Part shown: in pieces, positions 54,894-64,000 of the stretch | Layout: every line of letters begins with the position of its first letter | Numbering within the stretch: the stretch's first letter is position 1 | Assembly (NCBI GenBank): GCA_029237695.1 | Contig: CM055265.1 | Location: forward strand, 68,173,903-68,237,902 | Length of the DNA: 64,000 nt | Source: Conchocele bisecta | Lineage: Eukaryota > Mollusca > Bivalvia > Lucinida > Thyasiridae | Reading direction: 5' to 3' | Translations under genes and position numbers: made by a program | Notes under the pieces: generated by a model | Told to the model about the DNA's origin: nothing | The model's database searches: none | The model's input: only the letters and a program-made list of their open reading frames with translations

Positions 54894-57272
54894 ATGTCTC
54901 TATTACTGAATTTTGTTGTGATGTTCGTTTTCGTAAGTAAGATAATGGCAGAATCGACATATCGTCACTGGCCCACTGCGGGATGTACGAGCGAATCTCG
55001 GCGACTGACGTGTCACGTGATCCTACCAGACAACGTGCCATTAGGGATTAAGGACGTCGTGCTGCAAGACTTAACAGCTTCTCAGCTTAATAGAACGGAT
55101 TGCGCGTTCTGCAACAATTCATGGGGAACTGTTCAAAAGCTGACAATTCAAAACGGCGGCGGAAATTCCGACTCTGTCCATTATCTGAAAGATCACCAAT
55201 TCAGGGGACTCAGTAACCTGGTGAGCCTAACTCTCAGTCTATCCTTTCTATATTCGCAACTACCATCAAGCACGTTTGCTGGACTGGACAAGCTAACCAC
55301 TTTAGACATGTCAAATTGTTTAGATATGTCAACAACCAACGTTTTCCAATCACTAACGAATCCGACAATTCTCCCAAAGTTATCCAAGTTTATATTACAC
55401 AATATTTACACAATCAATGACAACACGAATTTAATAACTGAACAAATGTGTGACACACTTTCGAATGGCAGAAACATTACAGAACTAGACATAAGTGATA
55501 CACGAATAATGTATCCTAGTGGAACGTCAGGAATTGTATTCTACCCATTATGCGAGACGCTAAAAGTTCTGAATATATCTAATATCGTATTGATTCCCAG
55601 TGGTATCGATATACATATTATAAAGCAAGATTTCGTCGTCTGCAAAAGTCTGGAAACCTTGGATGTTGGTGGATTTCACACGTATATGGAGCACATACAG
55701 ATGTCCGACATGTTTATAATTAACAAATACCGGACTATGTGTTATAGTGACTTACCTCAGTTGCGTGTCTTCGACAATGTGAGGACATTATATGCCAGGG
55801 AAACATTCCACGCAATGGCAGACGTACATATATACTTACATAACTATGTTATTAATTTGACTCTCACGTCAATGATCAAACATTTGTACTTTTCAAAAAA
55901 TAGAATAAAGTGGTTAGATGGAATGATTATTTCTGATTACATACGCCTGGAGACTCTGGACCTGTCGAATAATGACATGGAATATGTGGCGCCAAGATTA
56001 TTTCAACAGAGCATGATGACCTCCTTGACGAAATTAGACCTTTCCTACAATATGTTGAATCATATGGAATCGAACGAAACTGAATTGGAAATTTTATTCT
56101 CGGGTCTAGTTGGATTGGAAACGTTAGACCTATCCCATAACAATATATCGCATATTCCCGGAGGAATATTTGTGCACAACACGAAGCTGTCCGTCGTGAA
56201 TCTTTCAAACAATAGACTGACGCTGTTAACGTTTGCAATAACATCTTTGACTGAATTGAAGTTTCTAGATATCGGTGTGAATTATATTTTGCACTTAGAT
56301 TATACAACCATCAATAATTTAAATTTTATCTACACCATGCAATTGACTGAAAACGCGACTTACTTACGCGTTAATATGCATATCAACCCACTGCAGTGCT
56401 CGTCCTGTGCGGACATGCAGTCGGTTAAATGGGTGGCTACATCTCCTGTCGTGGTGACAACAAGCGATCAATATACGTGCGAAGACGAAAACGGTAAGAT
56501 AAAGCCCATTAACAAGGATACAATGAATTACACGCAATACCTTTGTGACCGGACACGAATAATCCTAATGGCTACGATTATTCCTACAGTATCTATTGCA
56601 TTGATTATACTGACGATTGTATGTCTACGGAAGCATGTTAAGAATAAGCGAATTAGAGCGCATGTGGTTGAGGTGAGACGGGCCATTGAGAATAACGCGT
56701 ATCGTTTCAGATACCCAATATTTCTTTCATTCAGCAGTAACGATGGTGACGTCGTTCTGCGTCACTTGCATCCAGAACTACAACACCAACTACAGACATA
56801 TTGTAGAACTGATCGGGAACTCGTCTGTATTGGTGACCGCCATTTTCGTGCAGGTCATTACATCGCGGACGAAACCACACGGTGCCTGAAAGAGTCTGGT
56901 CTGCTGGTGGTCGTCCTGTCCGAGAACTACTGCAATAGTGACTGGTGTAGGTACGAGTTGGAACAAGCACACCAGCTACACATGCCGATGCTGATTATTT
57001 ACATTGAGGATGTCGATGTGCAGGATATGTCTCCTGTGCTAAAGCGACATTTTCAGAACAACGTGCGAGTGAAGTTTTCCCTGAACGCTGACGGAGACTA
57101 CGTGATCACACCGTTTTGGGATAACGTTTGTTTTTCTATTCTCATCTTGCAGCCCACGGATCGTACCACAATTCTGGTTATTTATCAACTATCACATGCT
57201 TACAACCTGATATGGACATATTTACAACGGTGTAGGCGCTGTGTGGCAAGTCTGTGCCGACGCGTAGACTAA
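54894..57272 (+). CDS. Toll-like receptor, single coding exon
   Basis: 792 codons, uninterrupted. Residues 1-19 form a hydrophobic signal peptide. Leucine-rich repeats run from about 75 to 490 (for example LETLDLSNNDMEYV at 352, LETLDLSHNNISHI at 408), followed by a Cys-bearing LRR C-terminal cap (NPLQCSSC at 498 to about 551). A transmembrane helix spans about 556-577 and a TIR domain about 604-750. TIR box 1 is YPIFLSFSSNDGD (607), box 3 is FW (741-742). Box 2 is RHFRAG (649-654) rather than the usual RDxxPG. It should sense microbial or danger ligands and signal through TIR adaptors at the plasma or endosomal membrane. The length and single exon fit single-cysteine-cluster molluscan TLRs. 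A TTTTCAG acceptor 28 bases before the ATG (54861-54865) indicates a separate 5' UTR exon. Which TLR subtype it is cannot be told by eye. Confidence 0.92.
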   Translation: MSLLLNFVVMFVFVSKIMAESTYRHWPTAGCTSESRRLTCHVILPDNVPLGIKDVVLQDLTASQLNRTDCAFCNNSWGTVQKLTIQNGGGNSDSVHYLKDHQFRGLSNLVSLTLSLSFLYSQLPSSTFAGLDKLTTLDMSNCLDMSTTNVFQSLTNPTILPKLSKFILHNIYTINDNTNLITEQMCDTLSNGRNITELDISDTRIMYPSGTSGIVFYPLCETLKVLNISNIVLIPSGIDIHIIKQDFVVCKSLETLDVGGFHTYMEHIQMSDMFIINKYRTMCYSDLPQLRVFDNVRTLYARETFHAMADVHIYLHNYVINLTLTSMIKHLYFSKNRIKWLDGMIISDYIRLETLDLSNNDMEYVAPRLFQQSMMTSLTKLDLSYNMLNHMESNETELEILFSGLVGLETLDLSHNNISHIPGGIFVHNTKLSVVNLSNNRLTLLTFAITSLTELKFLDIGVNYILHLDYTTINNLNFIYTMQLTENATYLRVNMHINPLQCSSCADMQSVKWVATSPVVVTTSDQYTCEDENGKIKPINKDTMNYTQYLCDRTRIILMATIIPTVSIALIILTIVCLRKHVKNKRIRAHVVEVRRAIENNAYRFRYPIFLSFSSNDGDVVLRHLHPELQHQLQTYCRTDRELVCIGDRHFRAGHYIADETTRCLKESGLLVVVLSENYCNSDWCRYELEQAHQLHMPMLIIYIEDVDVQDMSPVLKRHFQNNVRVKFSLNADGDYVITPFWDNVCFSILILQPTDRTTILVIYQLSHAYNLIWTYLQRCRRCVASLCRRVD

Positions 57273-57346
57273 GTCAGGGTATGGGCTCACGTGGTTTCCG
57301 AACGACATTTTCCAACGATCTTTTATGGGTGCTAAATAATCTTTAC

Positions 57347-57486
57347 AATAAATAATAGCGTTCATGAAGAATCGAGTACCGTTTGCATCATACATTCATT
57401 TGCTCTAACTTTTTAATACATTCATCATGGCATGGTAACCAATTATTCATAAAAATGACAGAATTATGAGCTTAATGTACAATAAA
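57347..57486 (+). terminator. Candidate polyadenylation signals of TLR
   Basis: AATAAA occurs at 57347-57352 and again at 57481-57486, 75 and 209 bases after the stop codon. Confidence 0.5.
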
Positions 57487-57724
57487 GACTAATCAGTTCC
57501 GCAGTTGCTGCACTATGTTTCATAAAAATCCGTCATTCCGTTAGAACGATATATAAGGAAATTCACTGTAAATACGTTCGTAAACCACGTAATACTCCCT
57601 CCTCCCCCCCCCCCTAAAACTGTTTTGACCGTTTTTAAATATAAAGCATTTTAACTCTTTACATGCTGGGAAATAAGTGGATTATAAATAGTTCAAGAAT
57701 AGCAGACGATAATTAATTATCTTT

Positions 57725-58790
57725 ATATGCCCCCGCCACCGAATGGTGAGGGTGCAATTTAGTGTTCCCGGCGTCCGTGCGTCCCGTACGTCCATCTGGG
57801 CCAACGTCCGGGGGTTTGAGAGCTTAGGGGCGTGGTTAGGAACACAAGATTCCTTTGTAATATTCCGTAAGTTCATAAACTCTATTGTTTAGGGGCTTTT
57901 TCTTTGTTCTTCAAACAATGGAAATACCCCATAAACCCAAAATGTTGGAACTTCCGTCCGTCGTCCGTACGTACGTCCCGAAACCTTAACGCTCGGGTAA
58001 GTGTATAATTCAGTTTATAAGTTCTGTTTCCTTACACGGTTCTACTTGATATTTCACACACGCAGGCCCGCAGCCAGGGGGGTGGGGGGGGGGGGGGGTC
58101 GGAGCGGTCGGACGACCCCCCCCCCCGCCCAGCCTCGAGGTCCAATTTTATAGCCTCGAGGTCCACCTTTATAGACCCCCTAGATATCTCGGGCACCTTC
58201 GGCCTTCGAAACGACCCCCCCCCCTTCAAACAGGTCTGGCTACGGGCCTGACATGCATTGCTCTAATGGTCCTCTACCCTGCAACAAATCCACGATTGTC
58301 ACGCCCCCGCTAAGCCCTGGGTCAAGGTCACATACTTGGTGAGTTCGAAACCTTAACACTCGGGTAAATGTCTTATAGTTTCCTTGCACTCATCTGCTTG
58401 ATATTTCACACACGCATTGCTTTAATGGTCCTCTACCGCCCTGTGACAAATCCACGATTGTTCCACCCCCGCTAAGTCCAGGGTCAAGGTCACATACATG
58501 GTGCATTCGAAACCTTAACGTTTTGGTAAATGTATTATAATTGATTTATCTTTGAACGGATATGCTTGATAGTACACACACGCGTTGCTGTAATGGTCCT
58601 CTACCGCTCTGCGAAAAATCCACGATCTCTCTACCCCTGCTAAGCCAAGGATCAAGGTCACATACTTGGTGCGTTCGAAACTCCGTAATTGTCTTCTTAT
58701 TATGTCCGTTTCCTTGAATAGGTCTGCTTGATATTTCACACACCCATTGCTCTGATGGTCTGCTTTCATGCTGTGAAAATATCCACACTT
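57725..58790 (+). repeat. GC-richer tandem repeat family
   Basis: After a TGCCCCCGCCACCGAATGGT start, about 180-bp units repeat ATTGCTNTAATGGTCCTCTA, AAATCCACGATTGT, AAGCCCTGGGTCAAGGTCAC and TTCGAAACCTTAAC. A G/C homopolymer block lies at 58075-58125. Confidence 0.7.
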
Positions 58791-59094
58791 CTCTGGCCCT
58801 CTGTGTTTTCAAATGTGCCTCGTTTACTTTGTCTGCCAGCGGGTGCATTCGTGTGCCGATATGCCACATGTCTAGTCATTTATTTCTCCCTATAAAGATC
58901 ATGAAAATGTCTTGGAATTATCAAGACATATTTACAGGTAGAAATAAAAACTCATATGTTGTTGGATGTTATGTTCACCGCTAGCATGCAAGGAGTTAAT
59001 AACAATTCTCAATCGTGACAATATCTGACTTCCAAGCAATAACGAACATGCTAGCATGTGAACGGATCATAGGGTTTTGTAAACAATAGTCAAA

Positions 59095-59180
59095 TTACAT
59101 CGAAATAGGAAACCGTGATATGAAAAGTGTTTACAGAAAATGTGACATTTTCTGTAAATTACGTTGAAAGTTGACAAAAC
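59095..59180. mobile_element. Family C MITE, left half
   Basis: TTACAGAAAATGTGACATTT, TTTTCTGTAAATTACG and TTGAAAGTTGACAAAAC. A matching right half appears at about 62974-63070 (TTTCCGGAAAATATCG, TTATGAGATAATCGCAC), so the transposon between them probably landed in this copy. Confidence 0.5.
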
Positions 59181-62100
59181 GCTATAGTGGGGGGCCGTGC
59201 ATGGGTATTTTTTTCTTTTAATTTTAAATTGATGCAAAAGTTTTGTTTTCAGTACCAATTTGAAGGTAAAGGTCTATAGAACAATTTTGGTTCGAGTGTC
59301 AAGCACTGGAATACAAAAATTCAAAATGACCGCCAAAATCTAAGATGGCTGCCAATTTCGGTTTTTTTTTTGCATTACGCCTTTTAACTTTTGTCCTATG
59401 GAAACTAGAATAGTGATTTCGGTGTCTATATCTAGGTTTTCATGTATGAGTAATTGAATAAAAATAAAATAAACATGATTGGAATATATCTTATATGGTA
59501 TTTCACAACAATGAGACAATAAATACAAAATGTGATGATACAAATGGGGTATTTTTATCTCTTTCCTGTTGAACCTTTTCAATTTTTTTATTATGGCCAT
59601 GTGAACCCATCCAGCCTCGTTCGTGTACGTTTGTACCACCTGTGGGCCGAAATCTTGTCACCCAACCTCCGGTAAAAGATGTACAACCAGTAGCAACGAG
59701 TTCATTCGATGAGGAGAAACAGCACGAACAGGCATGGATGACTGCTGTACATGCCACCCTATATGTGGATTCTGATACAGAAAAACGCACTCCAGCGATG
59801 TGGTCTTCCTACCATGCTGCTCGATCAGATACTTTTGGACAACCGGAAAAAGGCATTGAAGCCCTCCTGCCACTTTTCCATGAAAAAGCCGCCACTCCAG
59901 AAATGATTTGACATGGAATGCCACTGGTTAAAGAGACAACTGAGCACCTCAACCCACACCAAGTCCCTGTGTTGGTAGTAGACCAACCACTCTATGACCT
60001 CGCAAAAAATAAATGCAGTGGACCTTCCCTGAAATCTTCGGGGAATAAAAGTTTGTGGTTATGCTAGGTGGGCTCCACATTGAAATGGCTTTGGAGATCT
60101 TCTGCATGGGTCTGGATGGCATGAAACCCTTAGAAAAGCTGGGCTAGTGAAAACAGAAGCAGCAGCCACAGCTTTTCTGAAAGCATCCAATGCAATGAGA
60201 ACAAAATATGCCCATCAAGTTATTGTTATGGTACTCGACAGCCTTATGAAGCGAGCCTACGAAGACAGTGGAACCGAGATGGCTCTTGAGGATTGGGTCG
60301 TGGTAGCTTCTCAACAGAGCCCAACGTTCAAATTCTGGCTACTCGTACACAAGTACCAACATATCATATTCATGTTCATCCGGGCACATCGGGAACGGAA
60401 GTTTTAATTCATGATTACTACCCTGCGGAAGCTTGTGTCTCTGTTCTTTGCTCTCGATCACCAGAATTATGCCAGGTGGATTCCAATCTTTATCCGAGAC
60501 CTGGAAGTTCTAACAGATAGCATCCTGGTCGAGTTTGAGAAGGGACACTGGACAATAACTCGAAGCAATCGCCGTTTCTCATCCTTACCCATTGATCAAG
60601 CACACGAGCAAGCCAACACAAGGGTGAAAGGAGTTGGTGGCATTATCGGTCTCACAGAGAACCCTGACATGCTGGAACGCTGGATCGTGACTGGCCCGGA
60701 AATCAGCCGTGTCGTTGAGGAGTTTACTGGTGCAAACGATAACGATGATGATGAAGAACTCCCTCATCATGAGGAAGGATATGCATCTCAGCACCGATTT
60801 CTACGGCATGCCAAAGACCTGATGGAGGTGTTGCTGAGCAATGGGAATCCTTTTGAGGAGCACAGTGGAGACCTGGTTACATTAGACAACAAAGTGTGTG
60901 AGTCTGCGGCTGCTGCCGTATCTGTCCATAAAGTCGAGCATATGGGACAAGAGCAGTACAACAACTTCAGACAGAGTGTGATTGACTCAAATGACACACC
61001 TCTGACAGCACCGATCAAGCGAAACAATTTACTGTTATTCCATGAGAAGAAAACACAAAAGAAATCACCAATTAAGCTGAAAATGCAGCACTTCAAACGT
61101 CATGCAGAGCTTTATGGGAAAGCTTTTCTTGTACTAGACAGCCGCGGGGGGATTTGGAGGATTTTTTTCATCACAAATCTTCTCCATACCCACCTGCATT
61201 GTCATCCGAAGGGTCCCTCAACGCTTGTATCAAGTCAGATTTGTTGGTATATATCATAGAAGCCAGTACAAGTAGCGCCATGTCTGTCGACGAGGAGCTA
61301 GTTGCGCCAGATGTTTACAACTTCATTATTATTGACGGCGGAGTAATGATACACTCACTTCCTGGTACAACTGTCGAAGGCAAGACCTTTGATTCATATG
61401 TCGACAAGGTATTCTGCCCAAGAGTTCGTCACGACTTGAAGCGATCGACAAGAGTAGATATTGTCTGGGGCCAGTGCACTGACAATCAAAGGAGGCACAA
61501 GGGAAAAACGAGGAACAGGTATCCGACAACGCATATGTGGTACTGCCAAAATCCCAGGAAATTGGCAGAATTTTCTGGCGAACGTTGATAACAAGAAGGA
61601 ACTGTTCCCATTCCTGTCAAGAAAGATAACAGAATAACATTTCCCAGATGACAAGAATGTCTACATCATTGCAGGTGATCAAGTCCACCATGTAGGAAAC
61701 AGTCCACCAATAGATCAATGCAACCACGAGGAAGCTGACATGCGTGTCTTAGTACATCTTCTCCACGCCCTCCAATCATAGTCACTTGGGATGGTGTATA
61801 CTGGAGACACAGATGTTGTCGTAATCCTTCCAAGTAATTTCCATCACATCAAGGCTCTGAATCCGGCCGCAGAAATCTGGATCTCCTTCAAAGCGGGAAA
61901 GACAACCAGAATGATCTCCCTAAACACTATCGCCACAAACCTGGGCACGACAACGTACAAAGCCATTGCCCTCTTCCACGCATTCACTGGATCAGACTTC
62001 TTCCTTCAAGTCCAAGGGTAAGCGATCCTGCTGCACGTTGATGCACGAAGTGCCATCCCTAATGGAGCAATTTGCAACTAGTGTCGACACTCCATTCCAA

Positions 62101-62973
62101 ACATCGCCAAGGTTGAAAGAAGTAGCAACATACTTTGTCTGTAGGCTGTACTCAAATGAGTCAAACGAGGTCAATGATATTGACCTCGTCCGAATGAGGT
62201 TGTTCTCACAGAAGACTAGGGACGTGGAGAGAATTCCCCCAACCAGTGATGCTTTGGATCAACATCTCAAAAGGAGTGTCTTCCAAGCGAGCATCTGGAC
62301 AACAGCCCACATGTCCATGATGCCTGTCAACAACCCAACTAACCAGGGTGGAAGAAGAGGACGCAAGCTCTTCCCATTTGACCTTTTGCCCAGCGCCAAG
62401 TATGTGTTCCACTGAATGTGGAAGTTCACAATTTCCCAATTACCTGCTCTCGTAGCAAATGCGTGAAGTCAATGTTGAAGTCACACGCGCAGTGCCAAGT
62501 GCACATGCGAGGAAAGTAGCTGGTACTAGAACAATTTCCAATCTAAACATGTATATAGGTTAATTTGGTTAATTAGTTAGCCAATTTTCTTAATAAATGT
62601 ATTGTTCAAGGAGGTTTTTTCAAGCAATTGTCTATAAGCAGTGCTCGAAGTAGGACTCAGTAATATGAGAATATATGCTCCAATCATGTTATTTTATTTT
62701 TATTCGATACTCATACATCAAACCTAGGTATGGATACCAAAATTCACCATTCTATGTCAAATTACAAAATTATGAGGCGTAAATAAGCAAAAAAAGCTTG
62801 AAATGGGCAGCCAACTTGGATTTGGTGGCTATTTTTCGAATTATTTATCTGAGTGCTTTGACATTCGAAAACCAAAATTGTTCTATAAACCTTCACCTTT
62901 CAATTGGTACAGAAAACGAAACTTTTGCATCAATTTGAAATGTCTGAGTGCCCCGGCACCCCACACTATTAGC
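59181..62973 (+). mobile_element. 3.8-kb DNA transposon with 300-bp TIRs
   Basis: Terminal inverted repeats at 59181-59490 and about 62670-62973 match by eye over their length. The ends are GCTATAGTGGGGGGCCG and, reverse complemented, GCTAATAGTGTGGGGTGCCG. Inside both are AATTGATGCAAAAGTTT, AGAACAATTTTGGTT and ATAAAAATAAAATAA. They enclose the broken coding region 59642-62415. No clean target duplication could be fixed. The superfamily is not identified: the ends do not match the TTAA, TA or 8-bp rules of the common ones. Confidence 0.75.
59642..62415 (+). pseudogene. Broken ORF of long-TIR transposon
   Basis: One protein line is spread over at least five frames with several stops. The order is an N-terminal part (PPVKDVQPVATSSFDEEKQH), YHIHVHPGTSG-type and RKLVSLFFALDHQNYARWIP, then IDQAHEQANTRVKGVGGIIG and NPFEEHSGDLVTLDNK. 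Later come FIIIDGGVMIHSLPG (about 61.32 kb), NHEEADMRVLVHLL (61.72 kb), TGDTDVVVIL (61.80 kb), FHAFTGSDFF (61.98 kb) and a final SDALDQHLKRSVFQASIW. I recall close relatives as large families of uncharacterised proteins in cnidarians and bivalves. The spaced Asp/Glu motifs in the second half are reminiscent of a PIN/FEN-like nuclease; that reading is an inference. Not functional as it stands. Confidence 0.7.
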
Positions 62974-64000
62974 AAATGCGAATTTCCTCCGCTTTTCCTC
63001 TGAATAGTCCGTAAACTTTCGAATAATTTCCGGAAAATATCGTAAGTTAATAGTTATGAGATAATCGCACCTTTTCATACTAGTTATGAACAATGTTTAA
63101 GTCCCCTTGCCAAGTCAGCCTATAGGTGGCAGTCCACACACTGTTATGCAATTGAGGTTTTCGGGGCCTGCGACCGCAGCCGAAACGTAAATTTGTGAAT
63201 ATGTTCAATTCACAACAATTCACAAAATACGTTTTGCGCATACACACTGGCCTAACTGATAGGTAACAAGAGCTATATTGACACAAACAGCCAACTCAGT
63301 CATAATGCACCTGGCAGTCAGCACTCTTCACTGTTTACACAAAATGGGCCAAAATCGCATCTATATGGACGCGGGCCAACCTATAACAACACAATCTTGG
63401 ATTTCAAATATCCCGTGCGGACTTTGCACTAATACTTGCTTAATTGTAACCACTTCTGCAATCACACCTTGTCACACTGATCAGCCTGATCCATAGTCAG
63501 CACGGTACCGACCGTTTTCTTGTCGAGCTACATACCTACATTTCTGACAGAATGGCTGCAAATTAGTTCAGACGACAATTCCGAGCAACAGTTTTCACCA
63601 CACCTGACCCTCTGGCTTGCAACTGAAATCATGCCAGAGTGACATACAAATAAGCACAATGATATATTGTTTAGTATTTATAGAGAGAGTCACTTCGTTA
63701 CCGTTTTGCATCCTGGACATTATAAGCAGAAAGGAATAAGACTAACGGTATATAAATATTGAAAAAAGATATGAATATAAATAAAATAGATCCCAACGGA
63801 ATTGTGAGAAAATTTAAATATTTTCTATAAAGATAATAAAATATTTCAATTATATAGACTAATATATAAAATGTTAGCTGAAAAGAGAAAATGAACAACA
63901 GTTTACAAAAACCCCTGCAATACCCCCACACACGATTTGTGGAGATTAGTCAGGGTGAAAATAAAATCACACAGCTCAGAAGGAGTATGACTGAAATGGG
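62974..64000. other. Right flank, no gene
   Basis: After the family C remnant (to about 63.07 kb) the sequence is AT-rich with no recognisable exon or repeat up to the window end. Confidence 0.45.

Overview
The window is eukaryotic: AT-rich, gene-poor DNA packed with interspersed repeats, and with GT-AG introns. A Toll-like receptor of the molluscan type with an intronless coding region, an L1/Tx1-like LINE, a mariner, tRNA-derived SINE pieces with a TTAAATGACCTTAGCTGTTGA tail and many palindromic MITEs all point to a lophotrochozoan, most likely a mollusc and probably a bivalve. The taxon is inferred from gene and repeat style; no species-level claim is made.

Layout. 0-16 kb is mostly repeats: palindromic MITE families (here called A, B, C, E), tRNA-like SINE pieces and one orphan terminal coding exon (7.51-7.76 kb, +). 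16.1-22.6 kb holds a five-exon gene on the minus strand with matching intron phases (251 codons from the first visible ATG). I do not recognise its product. 22.6-27 kb is a candidate divergent promoter region followed by a satellite. 27.3-28.7 kb (+) holds the 3' exons of a Ulp1/SENP-like (C48) cysteine peptidase gene with a Cys-rich C-terminal tail. 31.9-33.4 kb has a short palindromic tandem repeat and a dead mariner. 34-43 kb is repeats (piggyBac-like MITEs, SINEs, tandem families). 44.2-48.0 kb (-) is a decayed L1/Tx1-like LINE ORF2. 48.4-49.0 kb is a frameshifted coding remnant. 50-52 kb is mollusc-type dispersed repeats. 54.9-57.3 kb (+) is the intact TLR gene. 59.18-62.97 kb is a 3.8 kb DNA transposon with about 300-bp terminal inverted repeats enclosing a broken multi-frame coding region.

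Only three loci look like live host or accessory genes: the TLR, the Ulp1-like gene and the unknown five-exon gene. The last two point away from each other and share the 22.6-27 kb interval, which carries ETS- and YY1-like motifs. The most unusual items are the unknown five-exon gene, the long-TIR transposon, and several insertions whose empty or uninterrupted counterparts lie in the same window. Everything was read by eye; exon boundaries rest on splice signals and phase, not on transcripts.
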